Assembly (NCBI RefSeq): GCF_000003815.2
Contig: NC_049989.1
Coordinates: 12,617,122 to 12,666,369 of the forward strand
Length of the DNA stretch: 49,248 bases
Source: Branchiostoma floridae
Taxonomy: Eukaryota; Chordata; Leptocardii; Amphioxiformes; Branchiostomatidae
Direction of reading: 5' to 3'
Shown here piece by piece: positions 23,368 to 34,794 of this stretch (position 1 is the stretch's first letter; every line of letters begins with the position of its first letter). A program made the position numbers and the translations under genes. The notes beneath the pieces were generated by a model. The model ran no database searches and was not told where the DNA came from. It saw nothing but the letters and a program-made list of their open reading frames with translations.

Positions 23368-25604
23368 GTGGTTGTCAACAGAACTCAAGGACAGAACTCA
23401 AGGATTAAAGTCCTGTGGTGCTCTACAAAACTGAACAGAGATGAAACAATATTTTTAAAAAAATTGGCTTTGAAAAGGTGATCTGCGACAAAGTTCACCT
23501 GTTTCACCATGTATGTTCCACTCTGATGGTAATGCATAATTATCATGCTTTAAGTTTAATCATTATAATCATAATTATCATCAACTTTATACTTATAGAT
23601 AATCAAATCAATGAGATAGGTCATAGTATGTATCATAAAGCAACAGTTGCTCAATGAAGATTATGTCCTGTACTTTGGACCCTCAGACGGAGACTTATTA
23701 CGTCAGACATTATGTTATTATAACATTACCATTTTAGGACGTGTCCTTGGTTATACGAGCAAGTTAGCAATGCATTGTGTTGTCTAGGCGTGGTCAACCC
23801 TTAATGCATTATTTAGCAGTCACCACGGCTATAAATTATCATAAACGCAACAGTAACTCAGTAACGTTTGAGACGAAAACAAACTTGCTCGAGAGCACAC
23901 AAACTCACTGTCGTCTTAGGTTAGCAACTGTACGTTACTTCAGAATAAAACACCTTCACTTTCACGCACATACTTGCCTGCTACGACGAGGAAATTGTTT
24001 GACTTTGAGTCTTCCCAATGCGTTTTACCTCCTTCCTCGCCTGTCTGTTGTTTTGCTTTCGTAATGGGTCAAGGTTCAAGGGTCAAGTCTGATAGTAACC
24101 CAACTTTCACTGATGGAGCACAACACAATGCATTGTTATGCAAACCCAGACATTTGGACATACATTATAGGCAAACATCTAGTCAACGTGGATTGTAGCC
24201 TATGCAGTCCTTATAAACCGCGTTAGAGTGTATCAATTTCATGAATTTCGGTGTCGCAAAATTTTTATATGGAAGGCAACGTTTGGCCCATGAAAGTTGC
24301 AGGTCAACGACCTCACAAGCGGTGAGTTTTCCTGCCAATCATTGACGTCTCCTTGCGAGATTGCTACAAATTGCAGGTATCTGAAACTTACTTTCAAATC
24401 CCCTCGTTGTCAACTGTCAAAATCGTCGAAGACACGTTGTGACGTTAATTTCCTTACTCTATTGTGTACACTGTCAGAAAAAAGACGTGGCGAGAAAAAA
24501 TATTAAAAGTTTATTTTAAAAAAAAACGAGGCAATATACGGAGACATCTGCTTGAAGATTTTAGCTCCAGATGTTCTTCTATGGAGGGACCATCCATGAA
24601 ACTCTGATGATGAAAAAAAAAAAATGTTGACATTTTTGTAAATGACGCAAAATCATGCTTCATTTTACACAAACGCCAAAAAAAACGTTAATTCAAGCCA
24701 AAACAGCGTTTTTGCATCACAAAGGAGGTTGTATGACACATTCAGTCCCCCGTTTCTGCATCTATTGTGATTCATCCCTTACTTGGCGAAGTTAGAGGTG
24801 CGAAGTTGCTGCATGCGAAGTTGTGACAACAAATTTCTGCAAAGTAGGACGCTTTTAGAAGGCATTGGTGAGATATTTTCACGTTTAAAATCTTCATCTT
24901 ATAGTAGCAAATTGTTAAGATCGTAGTTAACTCCGAGGAGGAAAGGATTTTGTTTATTTGTGGAGAAACTTCTGTAGCAGAATTCGGAGAAAAATGGCGG
25001 CGTGTTTGACATTTTATTTGATATCCAAGGACAACGTGAAGTTTTGTTTGTTTGAAAGAACTTGTTTGCAGAAACATTCTGTTTATTGTTATCCTTAGAT
25101 TTGTTGGTTAACGTCGTCTAATCTATTATAAACAGCTGATTTTGTTCAGGCTTTTGGGGGGAGGGAGGCAGCATATTTTTTGACGATGCGATTTCATCAC
25201 TGGATACCGAGTGATGAGAAATTTACCCGTGACCTCGATAGTTTTGCAAAACGCAATGAAATTAGCCTATTCCCATGAAAACTGTCTGTAGCTGCCACGC
25301 ATCAGCCAATGATGCAAGCGAACGATTGATTCTCATATTCATAAAATTATTTAATCAAATTCAACGCTTTATCTGGAAATTGGTATGCCCTGATTGGTTG
25401 CATTCTTTTTTTAACAATATCTGTCAATTATGCAATAAAAGATTCTTATTGACAGGAACATCTTGTCCATAGCCTTTTCTATTTTGTACTTACAATATGT
25501 GTAATTGCAACGCCTGTATACCAGTTCACTTTTATTTTGTGTGATCTTTTGTTTTCAGACTCAGTGTGGAACATTTGAGCTGTGGGTTTTGACAGATTCC
25601 AGCC
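23368..25604. other. Divergent intergenic region between BCO2 and the ADAD-like gene
   Basis: The two genes are transcribed away from each other across about 2.2 kb. A splice-acceptor-like TTTTGTTTTCAG ends at 25558, 46 bp before the ADAD start, so a 5' UTR exon probably lies further upstream. An AAAATGGCGGC word (24991-25001), a motif often near metazoan start sites, is a candidate promoter mark. The open frames here show no protein resemblance. Confidence 0.5.
25280..25335 (+). mobile_element. Truncated LINE 3' tail, second copy
   Basis: CTGTAGCTGCCACGCATCAG followed by CCAATGATGCAAGCGAACGATTGATT closely follows the LINE end at about 14208-14256 (GTAGCCGCCACGCAAGTC, then ATGATGCAAGTGAACGATTGATT). 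Only the last ~50 bp of the element is present. Confidence 0.6.
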
Positions 25605-28600
25605 ATGGACAAGGACTTCTTTTATCAGATCAGCCAGCAGCAACAAAATCTGCAGGTAAAAATGTCTTTCTTAGTAATCTTACTTCTGTCTGTGTGTGTT
25701 TTTAAATAGTGCTGGTTAGTATAACTGAAGAACAGTTGGATGGATTGGAGTATGGTGTATCACTGTATGTAAGTTATGTGGATAGGTTTTGGGAAGATGA
25801 AAGTCGAGGTCAAATTTTGGCCTCCTGGTGGCCATCCTTGGTACTGCAGCAGAACTTCCAGTTTTTGCATCTTCTGTCCTGGACGTGTTATGGTGTCGTT
25901 CAATGTGCAGGGCTCGAAATACTGGGTGCATGTGCACTCAGATGCACCCAAAATTGGAGCTGTGCACCCAATTATTTTCTGTGGGTGCACAGGGTGCACC
26001 CAAATATTTTCTTAGGTTTATGTATGTAAAGATATCAAAGTACACTAGTAAACCTCATATTCTTGACATCTAACTTATTCTAATTTAGAAAGATATTAAA
26101 AATGTCTCTCATCAGTCTCATGGTACTTGTTTAAGATTTGATGGCTTGTAACTAAGTTTTATTATTAGGTTATTGCTTAAATTTAAGTGTTGCACCCAAA
26201 TTTTTTTTAAATGAACTTCGAGCCCTGATGTGAAAGAAAAAGATTGGTAACAGCTTTGATGTTTGAAAGATTTGTCACAGTATATACTAAGAATTGAAGT
26301 TCTAACTACTAATAGTACTATTTTGCCTCTTAAACATTTCAATTCTTTAGCTCTTTCATTCCCATTCATGCAAGCATTTGATTGATATTTTATGTACAGC
26401 AAGTTGAAAAGTCTAAATAATGAGTGTAACTCATGCATTTTTTCTTACAGGCACCTGGTAGTTCTTCCGGGCCAGCCCTTCGACTGCCCAGGTCCTTTCC
26501 TAGGGTGGTTGAAACTTCAGGCAGTGGAGGAAGGAGTCAGCAGACGACCTCTCCGACTGCGGTGGTGTCCCCCTCCCCGCAGGCACCGTCTGCATGGGGC
26601 ACCACTGCTGGTGGGGCGTGGGGCGGGGCTCAGAGCTTCGCCTCTGTCGTGGGGCGAAACAGTCCCAAACAGAATCAGGTGAAAGAAAAAATAACTATAT
26701 TTCTTTCTTGAAGTTTATCAGTATATGCAAAAAAAGACACTAACTAATGCTGTGGTCATTGAAACAAGCCTTTGATTATCTTCTAAGTTTGACACAAGAA
26801 GGACAACAAAATACTAGTAACCTTTTATATGTACTCTGGCAGCTTAATTGCTAGAGAGCTTTCGGTAAAATTGACAGATTTTAATGAATGTCACATTTAT
26901 GTCACTTTCTGATTTCCTCATAGCAAGCAATTTTCTCATTAAATGTCTTGTATGAAAAAGTAGTGCTGTCAAACTTGGTCTAACGACCACTTTGTCAAGA
27001 CGACCATTCCCTCAAGACGACCGCTTTTTGACGGTCCCGAAATTTTCTCCCATTGACAGAAGCATTGAAAATTATTAAGTGACTTGACAAAGGTGACCAC
27101 TTGCATATCGCGACCACAGCTTGTAACTCTCCTTCTTTATATGAAGGCTGCTTGTCTAAGACGACCAGATTGTCTAGGTCCTCTGTGTGGTCTTCTTAGA
27201 CAGACACATTTATGTAACACTGTATATTTGATATCACTTACCAATCATATCTGTCCAAAGCCCCAGGTAGCAGCGCGCCCTCGCACAAATCCACCGGCCC
27301 TGAACGGCTCCACGACTCCCACCAACCAACCAGCTGCAGCGGGAGCGACCGCAGCTCGTCCAACCCAACACCAAGCCTCAGCAGCTGGCGGAGACCCGTA
27401 CCCGCCCCCACAGACCCAGCCGGCGCTGTACGACACAGAGTTCGTCAGCGACAACCCTAACGTGTACACCAGCTACCCTGATGCAGGGAAGATCGCCCCA
27501 CCCAAGGACATTCCACAAGAGTTGATTGATGGTTTGTTTGTTTTAAATAACTGGTAAAACCCTTACAGGTATAACAGACTAGTTTTGTACAGTAAGCATA
27601 AGTTGTATACGACTAGATTGTAACTTTTGTAAGGTTTGATCCACTCACACAGGACCCTTACTCTTTTCGATGTGTGGTGGGTGATAGGTGTGGTGGGATT
27701 TTTCATGTGTTCGACTTTGAAGTACATGGCTCTCTTCAAACATGGACCTCCGTCTTTATGTCCTATCCAAGAGGACGTCCCTAAACTATGTACTCATTTT
27801 TACTTGAGTCCAGTTAGGAAATGGGAAGTGCCTTTTGCAAGGGTACAAGTACAACAATGGGCTTGCTTCAGAGTTGAAACAAAACCCCTCAGATTCTAAT
27901 TCACCAACTCTAACCACAAACCAACTTTCCATCTTTAGGTTTCCTCAATGGTAGACGCCAGCCTGTGAGTGCCCTGAACGAGTACTGCCAGCTGAAGAGA
28001 CACAAGCTGGAGTTCAACGAGGTTGCGGGGACGGGACCGCTACACTGTCCGCAGTTCGCCTACCAGGCTACGATCGACGGCAGGCCGTTCAAGCCCGGCC
28101 AGGGGAGAACCAAGAAGGACGCGAAGGCCGCGGCAGCGAAGTTAACCCTGTCGATCCTTCTGGGTATGGAGGAGGAAAATGTAGAAGATTTTGGGAAACC
28201 GAAAGGAGTGAAGCTACACGATCAGTACGGACGCGAGACGTTCATCCCCCACCAGAACAAGGCTAACGTGTACCTCCCCCAGCAGATTCAGCCACTCCCA
28301 CAGCAGAGCCGTGAGCAGAGGGTGGAGCCTGAGAGGCCGCGCCCATCGGCCATCCCTCCCGTGGTACCAGGACTGCCCACGCATGCAGACATGGTAGCAG
28401 CGATGGCTCGCTCATTCTTCCAGAGGACCGTTGCTGGCCCCTTCCCACAGATGAAGTCAGCAGAAAGGAACCTGGCTGTCATTGTTGTAAAGAAGGGTAA
28501 GACAGAAGGCTGCATATTGTCAATTTTATCTTCACTAAGATGGTTACGTTTTTGATGTCCTTTGTGTGTTTGTTGCCAGCATAACTTAAGAAGATGGAAA

Positions 28601-31600
28601 TGGATCCTTATTATATTTGGAAGGTGGGAAGGGGACAGGAAAAAGATGGTGAGCTTCAATAATGGGCCTTTACGTAAATTACTGTAAATGCAGAAATGTT
28701 TGCGGTGGTTTTTTATTCGCCGTTTTCGCTGTGGCCACTACACCGCAAACTTAAATTTTAAAACCATCGCAAACATTTTTCCATTATATTTTTTTACAGT
28801 CTAAGGCACTACCGCAAACTTAAAACCACCGCAAAAACTCCATTTTCCCGCTAACGCGAAATTAAGTCCCTGCGAACTTAAAGGCATTTACAGTATCTGC
28901 TTTGTGAAGGTAAGCATTTTATATTTGCTTGCAAATGTTACCTTTCCAATATCATGTCTTTCAACAGAAAGTGTTTACCTCCCCTGTACATGTAGGAAGA
29001 GTGGATGCAGGAGAGGTTGTTGCCATGGGAACAGGGAACTCCTGTGTAATGGGGAAGAACATCGGCACTGACGGACGGACTCTGAACGACTGCCACGCAG
29101 AGGTGGTGGTGCGACGATCCCTCCTCAGGTTAGTCCTTTGAGAAAACATATTGTTTTTGCTGGTGTGTTCTCTTTCTTTCTTTCTCATAGCAAAAACGGT
29201 TTACAGAAAAAGCTGGGCTGTGCACCAGGCCTGGCTGCCTGGCTGGCTATTACGTCAGGCTACTCAGATACCTCCATCCATTGCCCCAATTCTTTTTTCA
29301 CTTGCACACACTACTTTGGTGCGAGCCTTATGGTATAGTATTGTATGCGAGTAATTTGACACAAGACTAGTAATTTGACACAAGACTAGAGGGAAAACAT
29401 TCTGCCTTTCTTGTTATATACAGACTTTGTGCACCTACCTCTGATTCCTTTTACTAAGTTTGGTAGATAGTTGTACCCATTTTACCTATTGTTGGTTGTT
29501 ATAGTTTTTCTACATATCTTATATAATATATATACAGACTGTGACCTAGTTTTATTCTAATTTCATGTTTGTTCAGGTATTTGTACCGGGAGCTAAAGAA
29601 CGTCTTGGAGGGGAGTGGCAGTATTTTTGAGAAGCACTCGGACTCTTTGCTGCTGGTGCTGAAGGAGGGAGTGTCATTCCACCTGTACCTGACCACTGCT
29701 CCGTGTGGTGACGCTGCTACACATATTACCAGGTCAGCATATTTATCTCCGTGTACAACGGTTTTGTTCTCGGTGTGTCTGGATGTTTGTGTTCTTGTGT
29801 GTTTGGATTTATTTGAGAATACTGTCAGTAGAAAGGCAGAAAGTGATTGGGAAGATGGTGTCACCGCAAAGGTAGTCTTGCAGGAGTGACAGGAAGCACA
29901 GTTCAAAGGTGGTAGAACTAGTCATTGTTTAGAAATGGCAGACATTCCAGGTCATAGGGTTAATGGAAGAGTCTACTAGATCCCAGGGAGGTGTTGTTTT
30001 TATGCTATTTTTTTTGCACTTATGTATTTTCATTTTCCATATGCTAGTCACATTCACTGTAGAGCAACGGCATGTAATCAATGGATCCAATGACGTCATT
30101 ATCAAAAGCTTTTATGCATAAATGATGAACTGCAATTAAACAAAATATATGGCTTTATGCCTTCATAGTTTATACTGTAGTGTTGGGTCTTGTTGTAAGT
30201 TGTTTGTGAACTGGTATTTATTGTGTGTATAATACCAATAGCAACTTGCTTTTTTGACCAACAGTTTATGGGCTTCAATTTACAATTTGTAGCTTTCTAA
30301 TTGCAAATTTCTTATAACTTAAATGTTTCAAGAAACAGGAAAAAGGTATTTCAACCTCTGAGTCTGATAGCAAAAGACATAGAAACTTCAAAATTTGCAA
30401 ATGATGACAAGAAAAAAGGAACTTCATTTGTATGCAAGAAATCTACCGACCCAATAAAACTATTTGAGGCAGTATATATTGTGTTCTAAATTTTTGTCCT
30501 TTCCTGCATAGGGATGACCCCACCAGAGTGCGTGTGACCCAGGATGACCTGTCACTCATGGCCAGTGGGGAACACAAACCCACGTTCGACAGTGTTCAGC
30601 ACGGGGCGCTGTCAATCAAGGGACAAGCAGGTAAGTACTGGTGACAAAATATTCCAACAATTTCAAGACCCACTCTGTCTCTTCTTCAACTCGGTTAATC
30701 TCGTCTTGGAGTTTTCTTCTCACTTGATTGATGATACTGTAAATGCAGAAACTTTCATGGCGGTTTAATGTTTGCAGATTTCGCGGTGGCTGCTTCACCG
30801 CAAACTTAAGACCACGGCGAACATTTTTCCATGGCAGTAAGAGACTACAGTGCATGGTGCTACCACGAACTTAAAACCACTGCGAAAAGTCCTTTTCCTG
30901 CTACCGCAAAATTAAATCCCCGCGAACTTAAATGTATTTACAGTACTGAGTGGCATGTGACAAGAGACAGCCATAAACAAGCTTATTGAGAGATATTGAC
31001 AGCATCTGTCTCTGTTTATGATGTTGTTTTCTTCAAAGGGTTGTGTAGCATCCTTTGCAACTAAATGTTTGTTTAAACCTTTGTTCTTTCATGAGAAGAT
31101 TAAATCAGCCTGCAGGAAGTTAGGTCAAAGGTCCCAGAAGATTGTTAAAGGTTATCTCATTTCCTGTTTCCTATTTCCTGCTTTATGCATGTTTGTTGCC
31201 ATTTGGGAGCCAGTGGGAAATAGACAGAATTGGTAAGAAAGGCACAAAAGTGAATAAGACCGGAAAGTCACAAAAAAGGGTATATTTTCCAGGTTTTAGT
31301 ACCAGACCGTTGAACAAGGGTGCGAAGCTGGGGTACACCTGGGACCAGCTGAGGGGCACGGATCAGATCGGCACCATGTCCTGCAGTGACAAGCTGGCCA
31401 AGTGGAACGTGCTGGGCCTGCAGGGGGCGCTGCTGAGCCACTTCATCGAGCCGGTCTACCTGTCCTCCGTCACGTTTGGTACTGTTACCTCCGTGTGAAG
31501 AGGTTCTGTCTTCTGTGCCTCTGAGTTTTGCTAGTGTGTCAGTCTGTGTTTTTGCTTGTGTCTGTATAAAGTAGAATGCAGTACAGTGGTAGGATGCAAA

Positions 31601-33476
31601 GGGGAAGATGGTGTAATAGCTCTGACTTACAGGAAGTGTAGGTTGAAGTTGAGGTCAAAATGGCTTTATCATTATTGTCCAAGGTAAACTTTAAAGTGGC
31701 CTCTTATTTTGGCCAAGGATTTTGACATTTTGTAGACAAGCGGTAGTAGTAACCAACTAGTGCTGTCGGTAGAATATGTGGAGAAGGACAACCTCAAGCC
31801 AACCGTTCACACTTATGCCACATCTTTAGAAAAGACGCTGGAGCCGCATGTTCCCCATTTAGGAACTTTATTGACTAGTGCTGTGGTTATTCAGGTACAA
31901 ACTACGACCACGGCCAGCTCTCCCGCGCCCTGTGCTGCAGAATCGACGACCACATCTCAGCGGACCTGCCAGACGAGTACATCAACACCCACCCCAGGCT
32001 GGGGCGCGTGACGGAGAACGTCACCCTCCCGGACATCGCAGACTTCGGGAGGATCAGCCTGAACTGGTGCAAGGGGGACGAGTCTCTGGAGATTGTCAAT
32101 ACGGACACCGGCAGGAGCACAGAGACGTGAGTAGAGAAATGACCATCCTTTCCAAAGTGTTTTTATAGGTGTGGGTTTTAGCTGAATCTCTTGTGCCCAT
32201 GACCAATTGTGTGAATTTATTTATCTAATAGTTTTTGTTTACTTAATGAGCTTCACTGTTACTGTTTTAGTACAGGTGTTACCACTTTTTCAGAGCTACC
32301 ATACGGCATGAACTACTGTAAATTCATTTATTTTATGGGGACTTAGTTTCGTGATTGGAAGAGATAGAAGGTTAACGCAGTGTTTGAAATTTGCATTTGA
32401 AACGATCCTGTAGTTCAGTTAAAGTGCAATTTAAGTATTCACAGTGTCACGTTTTTATGATAAGAGACCACTGCAGAAATAAAATAACTGCAAATATTCC
32501 AAGATTCATGTTATGCGATTGGTGTATTGAATGCAGGCGACAGTATTTGTTTTGAATATTCCGTAAACTAAAACTCAACTTGTGTTTTTGTCAGGTCTCC
32601 CTTCCGTACAGGTGCCCTGGGTGCCAGTCGGCTCAGCAAGGCAGGCTATCTCATGCGCTTCAAGGCCATGTGTACCCTAGCAAGGAGGCAGGACCTAGCT
32701 GCAGCAAGCAACTACAACCAGGCAAAGGTACAGACATAGTACATCTTCTCCAATGATTTTTGAAATTCCAGGCACAAGATGGATAATCTTCAGTTTCAGA
32801 CTGTTAGTTAGCTTACAGCTTGTAAGCTTGTAAGTAAATTAAAATGCATCATGCTTCACCTCACACGTGTGTATAAAGATAAAGTAGCCTCTTGTGGTAG
32901 GGCAATGCAACTTTGCTATGGCTCGGGTTTTTGACCAAGCACACCAGGTCATCCCTACTGTTCTTGATTAGTGTGCTAGGTTACACGCATAGGTATTTGT
33001 ACTTAAAGCTTTCTTATGAACAGGGCCACTTCCATTCCATAAAACAGTGGGACTCTTTTTTTACTCCTACTGTTCTCGATTAATGTGTAATTTTTTTTTT
33101 TACACACAGAGCTAAAGCTCCCTTATGAACGGGGCTTTACGCCGCCATTCCATAAAACAATTTTTCCACTCGTGTCCAGACATGGGCACACCCAGACTGT
33201 TGACATAAAGGAATTTGAGTGCAGAAGAAATTTAGAGTACAGTACAACTACATCTGACATGAATTATCTTCCAAGCTACAGTACTCAATTTTGGAACGTA
33301 CCATTGCACTTTCGGGTGGTAGAAGGTTTTCGATGTTGACCCAGGTGTTGCATTACTTCCAGATGATGTGTCAAAACTACCAGGAAGCCAAGCGCCAGCT
33401 CTACGACCACCTGGTCAGAAGGGGCTTCGGCACATGGATGAGTAAACCAGAGGAGGAAGAACACTTCCAGAAATGA
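25605..33476 (+). CDS. ADAD1: ADAD-like dsRNA-binding adenosine-deaminase-domain protein (11 exons)
   Basis: Coding exons: 25605-25655, 26451-26678, 27267-27531, 27939-28496, 28996-29128, 29577-29732, 30512-30630, 31293-31478, 31895-32126, 32595-32727 and 33363-33476. Phases agree, giving 724 aa. Residues 18-180 are Ser/Pro/Gly/Thr-rich. One double-stranded RNA-binding domain spans about 190-257 ([10 protein letters not shown] ... [14 protein letters not shown]). The C-terminal half is an editase-type deaminase domain with DCHAE (H401, E403), PCGD (C455) and SCSDK (C534), the zinc and proton-shuttle residues of ADARs. The single dsRBD and the blocks [38 protein letters not shown] and NYQEAKRQL resemble ADAD1 (TENR) rather than ADAR1/2. 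Vertebrate ADADs act in male germ cells and, as I recall, lack catalytic residues. The ADAD1 versus ADAD2 choice is uncertain. GCCATGG is a good start context. Confidence 0.9.
25908..26227. mobile_element. hAT-like MITE in ADAD intron 1
   Basis: Terminal inverted repeats CAGGGCTCGAA (25908-25918) and TTCGAGCCCTG (26217-26227) enclose about 300 bp. The interior is full of GGGTGCA/TGCACCC words near the left end and once near the right. ATGTG borders both ends, a possible partial target duplication. The CAGGG terminus is typical of hAT elements. No transposase is present. Confidence 0.75.
26962..27223. mobile_element. Probable MITE in ADAD intron 2
   Basis: Repeated CGACCA/GACGACC words run through the stretch and their complement GTGGTCTTCTTAGACAG appears near the right end; the left end carries GTCAAACTTGGTCTAACGACC. 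The flanks AGTGCTGT and ACACTGTA suggest related termini. The pattern resembles a degenerate inverted-repeat element, but limits are uncertain. Confidence 0.45.
28682..28893 (+). mobile_element. CTGTAAATGC MITE, copy 2
   Basis: Terminal inverted repeats CTGTAAATGC/GCATTTACAG with a TA on each side (28680-28681 and 28894-28895), the duplication expected for Tc1/mariner- or PIF-type MITEs. The interior has repeated ACCGCAAAC and CTTAAAACCACCGC words. It lies in ADAD intron 4. Confidence 0.85.
29745..30110 (+). repeat. Dispersed repeat in ADAD intron 6
   Basis: This is homologous to the filler of ABCB9 intron 7 (9500-9850), sharing TGTGTCTGGATGTTTGTGTT, TTGCAGGAGTGACAGGAAG, GGTAGAAC and the TTCACTGTAG end in the same order. 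It starts about 12 bp after the donor of exon 29577-29732. It is noncoding. Confidence 0.7.
30737..30943 (+). mobile_element. CTGTAAATGC MITE, copy 3
   Basis: Same family and orientation as the copy at 28682, with TA on both sides (30735-30736 and 30944-30945). The right terminus is slightly diverged (GTATTTACAG). It lies in ADAD intron 7. Confidence 0.85.
31485..31680 (+). repeat. Dispersed repeat in ADAD intron 8 (third, diverged copy)
   Basis: Shares CTCCGTGTG, GGGAAGATGGTGT, CTTACAGGAAGT and GAGGTCA-type words in order with the copy at 29745-30110. It again begins a few bases after the splice donor at 31479. Confidence 0.5.
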
Positions 33477-34058
33477 AAGGAAAATGTCTGAGGTTTTGGG
33501 AAAAGAAGAGGTCCAGGGCATTGTTTTCCAACTTTCTGAAGTTGGAAGACTCCAGGCAAAAGTTGTGACCAAAGCGTTTTGACAAAAGAAAACTGAGATT
33601 AAAAAATACCTACCTACGTTGAAAAAATACCTACCTACCTGTACCGGTTTATCAGAGTCTCCCAAGTTATATTTTGTTGGCTATGGGTGAAGTTCTGTGT
33701 AGCAGAATGAGAATCATGCAGACAAGGAGTTTGTTCCTGTGTTTGATAGTTTGTCATTCACACCATAACAAGTGAATGTGCTACACACTCTTAACAATAG
33801 CATGACATACTAGTATGTTTTCAAGTTTGAAAATGTGGGAAGGCCTCCAAGACACAGAGAATTAGGTGACGTCAGTTGTTCCTTCTGTGAATAGTTTCAT
33901 CAGGTTTGTCTGATCATCATGTTTTCCTTGAGCCGACATTTCGATGTCCATCAGTGAGCACTGTTAGCAGTGACACCTAGCTGAATCAGTCAGTACTGCC
34001 ATGGAGAAGATGACAGATGGTCATAGGACTGTTGACTCTTGAAAAACGTGCGGTTATG

Positions 34059-34064
34059 AATAAA
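34059..34064 (+). terminator. ADAD-like gene poly(A) signal
   Basis: AATAAA lies 583 bp after the stop codon, followed by a GT-rich stretch (GCTTTGTTGTCCAGTTGTTCC). The intervening sequence is a plausible 3' UTR with no other gene. A second weaker ATTAAA lies near 34362. Confidence 0.6.
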
Positions 34065-34794
34065 GAGCTTTGTTGTCCAGTTGTTCCTTACTGTCAACAC
34101 ATGAAGGTGTTCTTCTAGCTTAGGATTGGACTTGTTTCACCTTTGAGTGATGTCTAGCTTCTGTTCCTAGGTAGATATCTTTACTAGAGTAGATGTTTTG
34201 TTTAGTCTGACTGATTCAAGCTTCTAGCATCCCTTCCACTGGTCAGGCTGTATGCAGCAAGATGCATTAATGTCCAACCTCTGCTTGGAGAGGAGTTTTG
34301 TTGGAGTATTCTTTGCAGTTGTAAACGAAAGTATTTTTGTCATTCTTTAACAATGTTTATATTAAAGACAGATGTGTTCCCAAAACGTTGTCATGTGTTA
34401 TGCAGTTGGACCATCGTGTCAATAGGCCTGTAGAGCTTTAAGGAATTAAAAAAATAAATTAATAGTTGAATCTTGTCAATTGTGTGACACACAGCAGGAA
34501 AATAGCCTGCTCGATGAGTCTTCAAGTTCTAAAGAATATTTTCAGCAGCGATATGGTCTGTGTCCTCTTAATCATTGTGCGAGTTTTAGTGATCGGCTGA
34601 TGTTCGCACGTCATTCAGCTCCATTCAATCATTTCAATGTAAATGTCAATTTTCAGGTGAAGTACATCAGACTTACGGTTTTGAACATTGTGAGTCATAT
34701 GTGACATAATATGACATTTGCCTTAGTATGGGCGTTTACATATATAGCTAAAATTTCTTCTGGAACGCTGAAATCAAAAAAGCTAAGTCTGAAT

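Noticed and set aside
24991-25077. Short plus-strand frame beginning ATGGCGGCGTG
   Set aside because: No protein resemblance and no usable donor; the motif is better explained as a possible promoter or 5' UTR mark.
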